Numbered from the stretch's first letter, positions 25,538-34,806 are shown. The stretch is DNA of 55,651 nucleotides from Candidatus Aminicenans sakinawicola JGI OTU-1 (GCA_000493965.1 AWNV01000011.1:4306-59956); one strand, 5' to 3'. The notes: a model not told the origin generated them from the letters alone. Numbers and translations: made by a program.

Positions 25538-28363
25538 ATGTTTAAAAATTCAAAATTAAGTTTTATATGTCTGTTCATTTCTGTTTTACTCATACTGTCT
25601 CCAGCCTTAAGCGGCATTCAAGCTAAACGTGCTTTGAGTCATAATGATTACGATTCATGGAAATCGATAGTGGGAGCAGAGATTTCAAGCAGCGGGCACT
25701 GGGTTTTGTATCTTGAAACACCGCAGGACGGAGAAGCAGATCTAGTAGTTAAAAATTTGAAGACAGATAAGGACTACCGCCATACAATTGGTTATTCAGG
25801 TGAGGGAACAGATTCTGAAAAGTCTGCAAAACCTCATTTCAGCTATGATACAACTCATATTATATTCATTATTTCTCCTTCAAAGGCTGAATCAAAAGAG
25901 TTTAAGAAAAACAAAAAGAAAAAAGACATCGAAAAACCTAAGAATAAGCTTGGAATTATGGACCTTTCTAATGGAAAAGTAACTGTAGTCGAAAATGTAA
26001 AAAATTTTAAACTGCCTAAAAAAGCTGGAAGTTGGGTTGCCTATCTTAAAGAATCCCCTCCAAATGAGAAAAAAGAGGAAAAAAATAAGGAGGAAGAAGA
26101 AAAAGAAGAAGAAGAAAAAAAGGAGAAGGAAAAGAAATATGGTACCCCTTTGGTTTTAAGATCCCTTAAGGATGGCACCGAGACACTGTTTGAATCAGCA
26201 TTGGATTATCTATTCACTAAGAACGGAAAATTCCTTATTTACACTGTTTCAAGCAAAAAAGAACCGGAAACCGATGGTGTCTATTGTAAAATCCCAGGAA
26301 GCGGTTCCAAACTATCCCTTTTATCCGGAAAAGGTGAATACAATGGATTAACAATGAATAAGGAAGAAACATGGATGGCCTTTTATACTGACCGTGATGA
26401 TCAGGAAGCTGAAGAGCCTACATTTAACTTATACGGATGGAAAGCAGGTGAGGAGAAGGCTGTCTTATGGGTCTCTCACTCTTCTACACCAGGATTCCCT
26501 GAAGGTATGGCTGTAAGCGATAAATCTGAAATAAATTTCAGCGATGACGGCCATGTTGTTATGTTTGGAATTAAGGAAATTTCTCAATTAAAAAAGAAGG
26601 AGGAAGAAGAAAAAGCAAAATTTGATCTATGGCACTGGAATGACCCATACCCACAACCCCAGCAGAAAAAGATGGCAATAAGAATGCGGGATAACACGTG
26701 GGAGTCTGTTTACTACACTGAGAGTAAGAATTTTATTAAACTTGCTGATGAAGAGATCCCTGATGTTAGTTTGTCTAGAACCGGGAAGATTGCCTTTGCT
26801 CAAAATATCTGGCCCTATACAAAGCGTGTCTCATATGACGGTTCTTATTATGATATATATGCGATAAACCCGGAAACTTCAGAAAGGACTCTTGTAAAAA
26901 AAGAACTTTATGGAGGTGCAAGACTCTCTCCAAACGGAAAGTATATATACTGGTTTCATGATAAAGACTGGTATGTTTATGATATAAACACAAAAACAAC
27001 AGCAAATTTAACTGCTTCGCTTGATGTATCCTTCAAGCAGTATGATTGGGACAGGCCGAATCCTCCTGAGAGTTACGGCACAGCAGGCTGGACTGACGAT
27101 GATGCATCTTTATTGATTTATGACCGCTTTGACATATGGGAGATCTTGCCTGATGCTTCAAATGCAAGAATGATTACAGAAGGATTCGGCAGAAAAAACG
27201 ACTTTTCGTTTAGATATGTGAAACTTGATCCAGAAGAAATTACAATCAATCCAAGTAAATCCATTTTACTTCGAGTAACAAATGAAAAAACAATGGCTCA
27301 GGGATTCTTCCAGGACCTTATTAAAGGAAAAAAGCCTCCAAAGAAACTCATCATGGATGACAGAGCATTTATACAAGTGAAAAAGGCAGAAAAAGCGGAT
27401 ATAATGCTCTTTTCCCGCTCGAACTTTGACGAATATCCTGACCTTTGGGCTGCTGATATTGATTTTGCAAATCCACGCAAAATAACTAACCTGGGAAGGC
27501 AAATGGAGCCATTTATATGGGGAAAAGCTGAAATCCACGATTTCTTCAGTTCAGACAGAAAACCTTTGAAGGGAATCCTGATAAAACCTGATAACTTTGA
27601 TTCTAATAAGAAATATCCTTTAATTGTGTATATTTACGAAACCCTTCACCAAAGGTTCCATTCTTTCCGCCATCCTTCTCCAGGTTCCTCTGTAAACTTT
27701 CCTTATTATGTAAGCAATGGTTATGTGATGTGGATGCCCGACATCGAATATGATACAGGTTATCCGGGTAAAGACGCTTTGAAATGTGTTCTACCAGGAA
27801 TTCAGATGTTGGTCCGGGAAGGTTTTATTGATCCTGAATCTATTGGTATCCAGGGCCATTCTTGGGGAGGTTACCAGATTGCATACATGATTACTCAGAC
27901 TAATATATTTACCGCTGCAGAATCAGGAGCCCCGGTTTCAAACATGATAAGTGCTTACGGGGGGATAAGGTGGGGAAGTGGTCTGGTCCGCCAGTTTCAA
28001 TATGAACGTACACAGAGCCGGATTGGCGGAAGCCCCTGGGAAGTACCTATGCGCTATATTGAAAATTCACCAATTTTCTGGGCCGATAAAGTCCAGACTC
28101 CTGTCATGATGATGCATAATGATGAAGATGGCGCGGTTCCATGGTACCAAGGAATCGAGTATATAATGGCTCTGAGGCGTTTAGGAAAAGAAGCCTATAT
28201 GTTCAATTACAACGGGGAAGCTCATGGACTGCGTAAAAGAGTAAATCAAAAAGATTGGACACGCCGTATGGCAGAATTTTTTGACCATCATTTAAAAGGC
28301 GCCCCTGCTCCGGCCTGGATGACTAATGGAATAAAAGCCTGGGAAAAAGAAGAAGAAAAGTGA
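25538..28363 (+). CDS. S9-family prolyl oligopeptidase / dipeptidyl peptidase, exported
   Basis: The protein has 941 residues with a signal peptide (residues about 1-29). An N-terminal beta-propeller is followed by the S9 peptidase domain. The catalytic triad can be placed at Ser775 (GHSWGGY), Asp864 (DEDGAVPW) and His896 (GEAHGL). One propeller loop carries a run of Glu and Lys at residues 178-201, and another EK-rich stretch is near residue 370. The start is fixed by AGGAGG seven bases before the ATG. It closes the operon and should release peptides or dipeptides outside the cytoplasm. The charged inserts are unusual for the family core and may bind metal or surface polymers. Confidence 0.94.
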   Translation: MFKNSKLSFICLFISVLLILSPALSGIQAKRALSHNDYDSWKSIVGAEISSSGHWVLYLETPQDGEADLVVKNLKTDKDYRHTIGYSGEGTDSEKSAKPHFSYDTTHIIFIISPSKAESKEFKKNKKKKDIEKPKNKLGIMDLSNGKVTVVENVKNFKLPKKAGSWVAYLKESPPNEKKEEKNKEEEEKEEEEKKEKEKKYGTPLVLRSLKDGTETLFESALDYLFTKNGKFLIYTVSSKKEPETDGVYCKIPGSGSKLSLLSGKGEYNGLTMNKEETWMAFYTDRDDQEAEEPTFNLYGWKAGEEKAVLWVSHSSTPGFPEGMAVSDKSEINFSDDGHVVMFGIKEISQLKKKEEEEKAKFDLWHWNDPYPQPQQKKMAIRMRDNTWESVYYTESKNFIKLADEEIPDVSLSRTGKIAFAQNIWPYTKRVSYDGSYYDIYAINPETSERTLVKKELYGGARLSPNGKYIYWFHDKDWYVYDINTKTTANLTASLDVSFKQYDWDRPNPPESYGTAGWTDDDASLLIYDRFDIWEILPDASNARMITEGFGRKNDFSFRYVKLDPEEITINPSKSILLRVTNEKTMAQGFFQDLIKGKKPPKKLIMDDRAFIQVKKAEKADIMLFSRSNFDEYPDLWAADIDFANPRKITNLGRQMEPFIWGKAEIHDFFSSDRKPLKGILIKPDNFDSNKKYPLIVYIYETLHQRFHSFRHPSPGSSVNFPYYVSNGYVMWMPDIEYDTGYPGKDALKCVLPGIQMLVREGFIDPESIGIQGHSWGGYQIAYMITQTNIFTAAESGAPVSNMISAYGGIRWGSGLVRQFQYERTQSRIGGSPWEVPMRYIENSPIFWADKVQTPVMMMHNDEDGAVPWYQGIEYIMALRRLGKEAYMFNYNGEAHGLRKRVNQKDWTRRMAEFFDHHLKGAPAPAWMTNGIKAWEKEEEK

Positions 28364-28415
28364 AAAGAATAATTCTGGAGAACAGGAAATTATTAAATGA
28401 GTAGCGTAAAAATAG

Positions 28416-29516
28416 TCACTTCAACAATTTAGGAGGGTTTAATAAATTTTTAGGAAGAACCAATTCAAATTTTATCACATGGGGAAAAGGATCCCAGAAA
28501 TCCATGTACAAATATCCTTCCAAATCAACAGACAGCACTTTTCCTGTCCAATTAGGGTCAAAAACAGTTGATGGGAAACTTGTTAGCCAGTTTCCATTTT
28601 GATCAAAAAGATCAAAGTATAAAATTGACTTTGAGTTTACAAAATCTATATTTTTTATCACATGCAAAACTTTCCCATCTGGAAGTGCGGTTAACTCATG
28701 AGACCCAGTCAATACATCTTTGATTTTTCCACTTTTTTCTATTGTTGGTAGTTTATAAAAAGATGCTCTACGTGAAAATTGTGATATTAGATCTCCATCC
28801 TGACTATATTTTCTTATTAAGTATGGGTAAAAAAAACTGAAATAAATATACCCTTCTTTTGAAATACTTAGTCTTCCTGTTCCTCCAATATTCACAATTA
28901 ATATAGTGTCATTCTTCTTATTAACTTCTTCGCAAAATACTTTAACTAGTTTGCCATTCGAACTATTGTATTTGTATATTTTATATTTCCCTACATCAAA
29001 ATATCCTGTGACATAGATTTCATCATTGTTTCCAATCACCATGTCGATGGGCTGAATAATAGTCTTTATAGTATTGAGGACATCTCCTTTCGAGTTGAAT
29101 ATCGTAATTCTCAGTAAATTCATATCTGTGACAAATAAGTTACCATGTTCATCAATTGAAATATTTCTAGGTCGATTAAGTTCCCCAGGACCGGCCCCTC
29201 GTCCCTTTCCTATCGACTGAATATATTCCCCCTCTGCAGAATATTTCTGTATTCGTGAGTTTTTACTATCGAGAACATAGATATTTCCAATATTATCAAT
29301 CGCGATATCTGTGATAGACCCAAAAATATAATTCTCTTCATCATAATCATCTGATCCTATTCGGAATATTTCATTGATCTTAATTTTTTTTCCTTTCCAC
29401 AGCATTTTTTTTGAGGTTTTTATCAGATGATCTTTTTTAGTTTCAATTGAAAATAACGAACTCGATAAAAAGTATACAGTAATTAGATAAATGATTACAT
29501 AAATACGACTTTTCAT
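28416..29516 (-). CDS. Six-bladed beta-propeller (NHL-like) exported protein
   Basis: The protein has 366 residues with a signal peptide (residues about 1-24). Repeated NHL-type blades follow: GSITDIAIDNIGNIYVLDSK, then GPGELNRPRNISIDEHGNLF, NDEIYVTGYF, GRLSISKEGYIYFSF and SVDLEGYLYMDFWD. The type is the 6-bladed propeller common near small exported peptides in Bacteroidota and related groups. It is the last gene of a three-gene minus-strand unit after the cysteine-rich peptide (29572-29793) and the thiol oxidoreductase (29851-30459). A likely role is binding, display or transport of that peptide; this is inferred from synteny only. Confidence 0.88.
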   Translation of the reverse strand: MKSRIYVIIYLITVYFLSSSLFSIETKKDHLIKTSKKMLWKGKKIKINEIFRIGSDDYDEENYIFGSITDIAIDNIGNIYVLDSKNSRIQKYSAEGEYIQSIGKGRGAGPGELNRPRNISIDEHGNLFVTDMNLLRITIFNSKGDVLNTIKTIIQPIDMVIGNNDEIYVTGYFDVGKYKIYKYNSSNGKLVKVFCEEVNKKNDTILIVNIGGTGRLSISKEGYIYFSFFYPYLIRKYSQDGDLISQFSRRASFYKLPTIEKSGKIKDVLTGSHELTALPDGKVLHVIKNIDFVNSKSILYFDLFDQNGNWLTSFPSTVFDPNWTGKVLSVDLEGYLYMDFWDPFPHVIKFELVLPKNLLNPPKLLK

Positions 29517-29534
29517 TTTAATCCTCTTTATAAT

Positions 29535-29836
29535 GGGTCATGGTTCCTGTTTAAGCTGATTTTATCTTACTTCAAAAATTTTTTGCCTTTTTGCAGAAGA
29601 TGCAATAGCCCTCTCCTCCAGGCCCATCACAAAAAACAAACCAGCATGAAACTGCTACAGGTTCCCATCCCTGAGGACATGTGTCGTTAGGAGGACATCC
29701 TTGCGAGAACAAAATTGTTGTTATTGGGACAAGAGCCCCAATTGCAAGAAAAAGCATAGTACATAAAACAAGAAATTGCAATCTCTTTCTCAAATTTAAA
29801 CCTCCTTTATTTTAGTTTTCTCAGGAACCATAACCC
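29535..29836. repeat. Inverted repeat enclosing the cysteine-rich peptide gene
   Basis: GGGTCATGGTTCCTG at 29535-29549 and CAGGAACCATAACCC at 29822-29836 are inverted copies with one difference. In the minus-strand transcript the mismatch is a G-U pair, so all 15 positions can pair and close a 272-base loop holding the whole peptide gene. It may be an mRNA structure or the edges of a small cassette. Confidence 0.6.
29572..29793 (-). CDS. Small exported cysteine-rich peptide, 73 residues
   Basis: Start codon TTG is fixed by AAAGGAGG seven bases upstream. The leader MRKRLQFLVLCTMLFLAIGA is a strong export signal, hydrophobic to about residue 30. The remaining 43 residues hold six cysteines (33, 39, 50, 55, 64, 67), ending in a CxxC (CIFC), plus Gly, Pro and aromatic residues (CPQGWEPVAVSCWFVFC). 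I do not recognise a named family. An even number of cysteines in an exported peptide suggests three disulfides or metal binding. The gene upstream encodes a thioredoxin-like protein with its own CxxC, and the gene downstream a beta-propeller. The gene is enclosed by a 15-bp inverted repeat (29535-29549 and 29822-29836). Confidence 0.8.
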   Translation of the reverse strand: MRKRLQFLVLCTMLFLAIGALVPITTILFSQGCPPNDTCPQGWEPVAVSCWFVFCDGPGGEGYCIFCKKAKNF

Positions 29837-29850
29837 TCTTTTTTATAATA

Positions 29851-30459
29851 TTATTGGTTAGTGCCAACATCGAACAACCAATTTTTTAATTGTTTGAGAT
29901 ATCTTTTTTGCCCATCTAAATTTGAATCTGATTTTTCAATCTCTATTATTTCATTAAATTTATTAAGGGTTACTCTAAGAGGTGAATTTAGCAACCCCAT
30001 ATTTTTTCTTACAATATCCTTTGGATCATGAAGAATAGGAAATTCTATTCTTCTTTTTTCCTTAAAATTAACAAGAGAGTTTATCTCAAGATCATGACTT
30101 ATTCCAAGTATTTGGACTTCGGATTTATCATAGGTATTATTAATTTTCTTCCAAAGAATATATTCTTGTAGACAAGTTGAACAATCTTTTTCACTGAAAA
30201 GAATAAATACTTTTATGTTTGCCTGAATATCCGAGAGGTTCCAAATACTTCCTTCTGAATCAGGTAGAGAAAAACAAAAAAAAGGAACTCCTTTTAAAAG
30301 TGCATTGTTTGATTTCTGATTGGCATCGGAAAATAGATGATATGAGTTGCACAGGTTATTTAATTCTTTTTTATTAGTTTGAATATTACTCCATTGAATA
30401 TATGTTAGGCAGATAAGCCCGGTGAGCAAAATTGATATTAATAACAACCGTATCTTCAT
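29851..30459 (-). CDS. Membrane-anchored thioredoxin-like (redoxin/TlpA-type) protein
   Basis: The protein has 202 residues with an N-terminal anchor or signal (residues about 5-22). The redoxin fold follows: FFCFSLPDSEGSIWNLSD, the active-site motif DCSTC (Cys93, Cys96) on a VFILFSEKDC strand, then ILGISHDLEI and FPILHDPKDIVRKNMGL, and the cis-Pro region NSPLRVTLNK. It acts outside the cytoplasm in thiol-disulfide exchange. It is the first gene of the unit with the six-Cys peptide and the propeller, so a dedicated role in forming or reducing the peptide's disulfides is likely, though not shown. Additional cysteines (37, 62) may take part. Confidence 0.87.
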   Translation of the reverse strand: MKIRLLLISILLTGLICLTYIQWSNIQTNKKELNNLCNSYHLFSDANQKSNNALLKGVPFFCFSLPDSEGSIWNLSDIQANIKVFILFSEKDCSTCLQEYILWKKINNTYDKSEVQILGISHDLEINSLVNFKEKRRIEFPILHDPKDIVRKNMGLLNSPLRVTLNKFNEIIEIEKSDSNLDGQKRYLKQLKNWLFDVGTNQ

Positions 30460-30502
30460 TATTCGATTCCTAATATTGTTTTAAATAAAAAGGAGGTATG
30501 TA

Positions 30503-31196
30503 ATGGCATTAGTAAACATTGGGGTTGATCTTGGGGTGACTGCAAAGCATCATGCTGAGATCAAGAATAGTGAGGGGATTGAAGTTTGCTCACCGGTTAC
30601 ATTTGCAGGAACAAAAGAAGGATTTGATATGGTGAGCGAGCATGTCCTAAAACACGTAGATGAGGAGGCAAAATTAAGGTTTATATGTGAGCCTACCTCT
30701 ATGTCATGGTTTCCACTGGCTGTGTATGCGAAAAGGAATGGACATGAGATAATGCGAGTTAAAGCACAAAAGTCCCATGATTTACAAAAGTATTATTCCA
30801 GGCATACTAAAAGCGATAAGTTAGATGCCAAGGCACTTGCAATGATGCCCATTGTAGACAGGGAGGCAATGGGATCCGCAGCTGGCAAAGGTATATTATG
30901 ACCAGATGGTTCACAAGGGTAATTGTCATAACCAGGCGGTTTGTGCTGTGTCTACCCATCTGATTGGAAGAATTATCAGAGTATTAAAAGACAAAAGGCC
31001 ATATGAACGCAGAGATCTTGAAGGAAAGCCTATAACAAAAAAAGAAGCTAAAATCTTAATAAAAAGGGAATTAACTGTGCCCGAAGAAACAAGAAAACGG
31101 ACACGCAGCCGGAGAAAAATGAAGGGATACAAACGCAATCATATAAGAGGCATTGCCCAAAAGCAATCCTCAAGATCTGCGCCGTATCCCTCATAA
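30503..31196 (+). pseudogene. IS110-family transposase, internally deleted and frameshifted
   Basis: The N-terminal frame begins ALVNIGVDLGVTAKHH, the DEDD-type start of IS110 transposases (first Asp of the RuvC-like site), and runs to about 30870. The C-terminal frame, from about 30880, reads LAKVYYDQMVHKGNCHN and HLIGRIIRVLKDKRPYE, the end of the C-terminal transposase domain. The roughly 200 residues between, including most of the catalytic core, are missing and the frames do not match. AAGGAGG precedes the start. The element is dead. It lies directly upstream of the divergent redoxin gene. Confidence 0.85.
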
Positions 31197-31593
31197 AAAA
31201 TTGTATTAAAATTGATTAGGTTAATCAAGTTAATAAGCGGATTTTGGAGAGTTTATTCTGACTCAAAACTAACTTGACATACCTTAGGAAATCTGGACAG
31301 AAAATGGGGAGGGGTTCATATTTAACTCCCTATGAATATTATCAACAATAGTTATTAAATCACAGAGACAATGTGTCACTAAGGTACTGAACGAGCCAAG
31401 ATCCACCGCCTAATTTTTTTTCACCTCAAATTTAGTGTTTCGGATGAAAGATTTCTAACCTTTTTTAGTTATCTAACTCATTGTAGTGGAATTTTGCCTC
31501 ATATATAACTTTTTACTCATAAATCATATGTTTAAAGAAGACTTCTCCTTTTATCTTCTCTTCTCACAGTTAGATTTTTCTTCTATCTCTCAT
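31197..31593. other. Intergenic stretch between two insertion-sequence genes
   Basis: No open frame or RNA gene is visible. The left part should contain the former right end of the IS110 copy (region around 31255-31290) and the right part the downstream end of the IS1380-like element. I could not define terminal repeats for either by eye. Confidence 0.45.
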
Positions 31594-33117
31594 CTAGCCT
31601 ACGGGCTCACACCCAAGTTCTATAATCCTTGCTCGTGCATTATTGAGCAGGTTAAAACTGGGATGTCCTTTCCTCAATTGGATAATCAATTCCCTTGAAT
31701 GTTTTATGATCCTTGCCGGGATATTGATTATCCCATAACGGATCGCCTTAATCCGTTTCTTCTTCCATTCCTCTCTGAGAACAAGACTCTTCATCAATGC
31801 ATTCAGATTAAACGCCAGTATCATGCACCACCACCAGGCCGCATTCTCTCCAAAGGAACCCGACGGCATCTTTCCTCCTGCAAGATCATTTTTCATAACC
31901 CCATGGGCCTCCTCACTCTTCCCACATCGCTCCCAATACCAATGGATGAGCTCCTCTCCTTCCATCTCTCTATTCGTAACCAGCCCAAATATCTTATAGC
32001 TCTTATCTTTCATCGTGAGTGTGGGAAAGGGAAAAAGTATTTCCTGCTTCATACCAGATAATGGTCTCTGTTTCAGAGGCTCCCGCCACGCCATATAGCG
32101 ATATTCTGGTCCTTTCTTACTGTGAGCAATTGCACTAGGAACAAAACATACCTCTGCCCACTCTTGTGGTATCTTAACCTTTATTTTCCCAATCTTCTTG
32201 TATGTCGGATGCCATTGGCTCTCCTCCACTTCCAGAACCGCCTTCTTGAACTCTTCTGTAACATCGCACCCAACCGCAAACTCTATTCTCCCAAACCTCT
32301 TATTTTCTCCCATCTCACAATATTTCAAAAGATCATGCTGGTAACCTGCAGTATCTGAACGGAAGTAGACCTTCTCCATCCCTTCCGGCAAATGTTCAAG
32401 CGCCTCTTTAAGTACTCGCAGATTCTCGAAGCCTGCTGGAACGTTCCCATCCCGAAATTCTGTATGCAATACAACCTCCTGTTCCGCCCACCAGACATTG
32501 AGCGGGTGATAGGATTTAAACCCCTTGTAACTGTAAAGTGCCTCTTCTTTCATCGTCTCGATCAAAGTCGCATCCATGTCCAGTGTGGCAACCTCTACCC
32601 AGTCTTTTTTCTGGGTAAATAACATTAAATCTCCGTTGACTCTCCCTAACTCCATTAAATGCTGATTCGATGCCGGGATAAAGGCTTTGCCAGGCCTGCG
32701 CTTCTTCTCTTCCTCCTCATCATGGAATGCTTCTAAATAACGAAATACTGCCGTAGGGGAGGGAACAAAACGGAGCTTCTCCTTACGCCACCGCCTCTCC
32801 ATCTCCCTTCGTTCCTTCCTGCTTAAATCATGAAGCTCAACTCTCCTCAATACCCGACAAAATCCTTCATCTGCTTCCAAAACGCTCAAATCCTCTACAC
32901 AGTCTCCCCCTGCAAGATTCAATAATATCAGTGACATTATCACTTGTGAGTCTGTCCAGCCCTGAGAATCTTGTCTTATCTGTATGTGTTTTCTCATAGA
33001 CTCATATAGACCTGTCACATAAGCTAAGTCCGCATACAACGGTAAACCCCCAAGAGATGTTATCCCCCTATCTCTTTTGCTTTCTTCATACTTGAATGGA
33101 AGTGTTTTTTGTGACAT
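31594..33117 (-). CDS. IS1380-family DDE transposase
   Basis: This is an apparently intact transposase of 507 residues from the ATG at 33117 (an upstream in-frame start at 33156 would run into a hairpin). Family features are the N-terminal SLGGLPLYADLAYVTGL, the helical VIMSLILLNLAGGDCVEDL, the DDE-core strand with the first Asp (VATLDMDATLIET), the second region KVYFRSDTAGYQHDLLKY, and the C-terminal Glu helix WERCGKSEEAHGVMKNDLAGG. It catalyses cut-and-paste movement of its element. The gene looks less AT-rich than its surroundings. It is probably still active; target duplications could not be identified by eye. Confidence 0.92.
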   Translation of the reverse strand: MSQKTLPFKYEESKRDRGITSLGGLPLYADLAYVTGLYESMRKHIQIRQDSQGWTDSQVIMSLILLNLAGGDCVEDLSVLEADEGFCRVLRRVELHDLSRKERREMERRWRKEKLRFVPSPTAVFRYLEAFHDEEEEKKRRPGKAFIPASNQHLMELGRVNGDLMLFTQKKDWVEVATLDMDATLIETMKEEALYSYKGFKSYHPLNVWWAEQEVVLHTEFRDGNVPAGFENLRVLKEALEHLPEGMEKVYFRSDTAGYQHDLLKYCEMGENKRFGRIEFAVGCDVTEEFKKAVLEVEESQWHPTYKKIGKIKVKIPQEWAEVCFVPSAIAHSKKGPEYRYMAWREPLKQRPLSGMKQEILFPFPTLTMKDKSYKIFGLVTNREMEGEELIHWYWERCGKSEEAHGVMKNDLAGGKMPSGSFGENAAWWWCMILAFNLNALMKSLVLREEWKKKRIKAIRYGIINIPARIIKHSRELIIQLRKGHPSFNLLNNARARIIELGCEPVG

Positions 33118-33149
33118 AATTTTTTTGCCTCGCTGTTTTCTCGTTGTTT

Positions 33150-33177
33150 CTTTCACCCAGCAGGTGAAAGGTTTTTT
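33150..33177 (+). terminator. Hairpin followed by T-run, plus strand, at the IS1380 leader
   Basis: CTTTCACC (33150-33157) pairs perfectly with GGTGAAAG (33163-33170) over a five-base loop, and six T follow at 33172-33177. On the plus strand this has the form of a rho-independent terminator for antisense transcription leaving the element. On the minus strand the same hairpin lies upstream of the transposase start. Confidence 0.6.
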
Positions 33178-33403
33178 CAGAAATCCATTCTAACATATGG
33201 GTACAGCGAGGTCTTTCTATTTTTTGATGGTGGATTATGGACGAGTACAGAGTATTACTTATGATGGTCAATTCCCATATAATTCAGTAAACTTTAATAA
33301 TTTAATTTTTGACCTTGCGGGTAGTCTATCATACAATCGACTCCCGAAGGAGGTGCATCACATCATCATGTTACCTATGTTACTCATCTGAGAAGGAGGG
33401 AAA

Positions 33404-34326
33404 ATGGTTGATACAATAAGCCAAATTATTCTCAATACTGTCAGGTCATATCCGAAAGAAGATTTGATACTTTTTAAAAAGGAAGGTGCTTATGTTCGGA
33501 TATCAACACAAGACTTTGGAAATGATATAAAATATTTATCCCTTGGGCTGAAAGATTTAGGACATCAGGCTGGAGATAAACTTATTATACTTGCTGAAAA
33601 TGGTCCTAAATGGATTATGACTGATTTTGCTAATCTTTGTTCGGGGGGAATAACCGTTCCCATTTATCCTTCTTTAGTACCAGAACAAATAAAATATATT
33701 ATTGACGACTCTGATGCAAAAATTGTCGTGTGTTCGAGTCAAGAACTCTGGGAAAAGGTAAAAACAGTTAAAAATGAATTGACAAAGGTTACTCATTTTA
33801 TTAGCTTCCAATCCGAAATTCCTGAAGGTGTCCTGAGTTTAAATGATGTGATGAGAAAAGGTAAACGGATTGCGGATGAAAAAACGGATCTTTTCGAAAA
33901 GACAGCACTAGAAGTTAAACCTGACGATGTTGCTTCTATTATTTATACATCTGGAACTACCGGGATTCCCAAAGGAGTGATACTTACTCATGACAATTTT
34001 ATAAGCAATATTAAAACGTTAGCTGCTCTCGTTGAATTTACACATAAAGATGTGATCCTTTCATTTTTACCTCTATCGCATGTCCTGGAGAGAATGTGCA
34101 CCTTTGCATTTTTGTATAAAGGGTGCTCTATCGCATATGCTGAAAGTGTAGAGACTGTCGCAGATAATATGATAGAAGTCCAGCCTTATATAATGGTTAG
34201 TGTTCCTCGTCTATTTGAAAAAATCTATGCAATAGTCATGGATAATGTGCTTGAAAGTCCCGCATTAAAAAGAAAATTATTGAGGAAAAATACGGAGATT
34301 TAATCTATTCTATGTATGAGGATTAG
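33404..34326 (+). pseudogene. Long-chain acyl-CoA ligase (AMP-forming) with internal deletion
   Basis: The first 295 or so codons encode the N-terminal half of a FadD-type ligase, with the ATP/AMP loop YTSGTTGIPKGVILTH and the LPLSHVLERM patch, as in the long-chain group of about 600 residues. After SPALKRK the frame stops within a few codons. One frame over, the bases read IIEEKYGDLIYSMYED and a stop at 34326, which is the normal C-terminus of such ligases (LKRKIIEEKY...). So about 300 codons were deleted between two AAAAGAAAA-like sites and the frame was lost. It is expected to be inactive. The insertion-sequence zone lies immediately upstream. Confidence 0.87.
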
Positions 34327-34332
34327 AGTCAA

Positions 34333-34806
34333 ATGTTTAAGGAGTTTAAGACATATTACAATTCCAATATCGGTGTTTTAGAAATAACTGGGACACAAAA
34401 AGGGATACTATCTGTTAGTTTTTTGGAAGAAAAATCTGTAACTAACGTCGAAATTCCTCACTGTTTAAAAGAATGTTATTCACAAATTGATGATTATTTT
34501 AAAGGTAATCGTAAAAAATTTAGTGTAAAAATTCAGTTGAAAGGCACAGATTTTCAAAAAAAAGTCTGGAAGCAGTTGATGAAGATTCCATTTGGAAAGA
34601 CTGTATCTTACAAGGATATTGCTGTATCTGTTGGAAATAAGAATGCTGTTCGTGCAGTTGGAAACGCAAACGGAAAAAACAGGGTAGCCATCATTATTCC
34701 ATGCCATCGTGTTATTGGCATCGATGGGGAGCTGGTCGGTTTCGGGGCCGGATTATGGAGAAAAGAGTGGCTGTTAAAACACGAAGGCAGTTTCATCAAA
34801 AAGTGA
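34333..34806 (+). CDS. ogt: Methylated-DNA--protein-cysteine methyltransferase
   Basis: The protein has 157 residues. The active-site motif IIPCHRVIG places the acceptor cysteine at 124. The helix-turn-helix (QLMKIPFGKTVSYKDIA, then NAVRAVGNANGKN) and the C-terminal LVGFGAGLWRKEWLLKHE are typical. It removes alkyl groups from O6-alkylguanine in a suicide reaction. It begins 6 bases after the broken acyl-CoA ligase, so it may rely on that gene's promoter and have lost part of its original operon. The ribosome site is weak. Confidence 0.95.
   Translation: MFKEFKTYYNSNIGVLEITGTQKGILSVSFLEEKSVTNVEIPHCLKECYSQIDDYFKGNRKKFSVKIQLKGTDFQKKVWKQLMKIPFGKTVSYKDIAVSVGNKNAVRAVGNANGKNRVAIIIPCHRVIGIDGELVGFGAGLWRKEWLLKHEGSFIKK

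Noticed and set aside
31430..33200. Terminal inverted repeats for the IS1380-like element
   Set aside because: TTTCACCT and TGAAAG words occur near both ends, but they cannot be aligned into a convincing terminal repeat or target duplication by eye.
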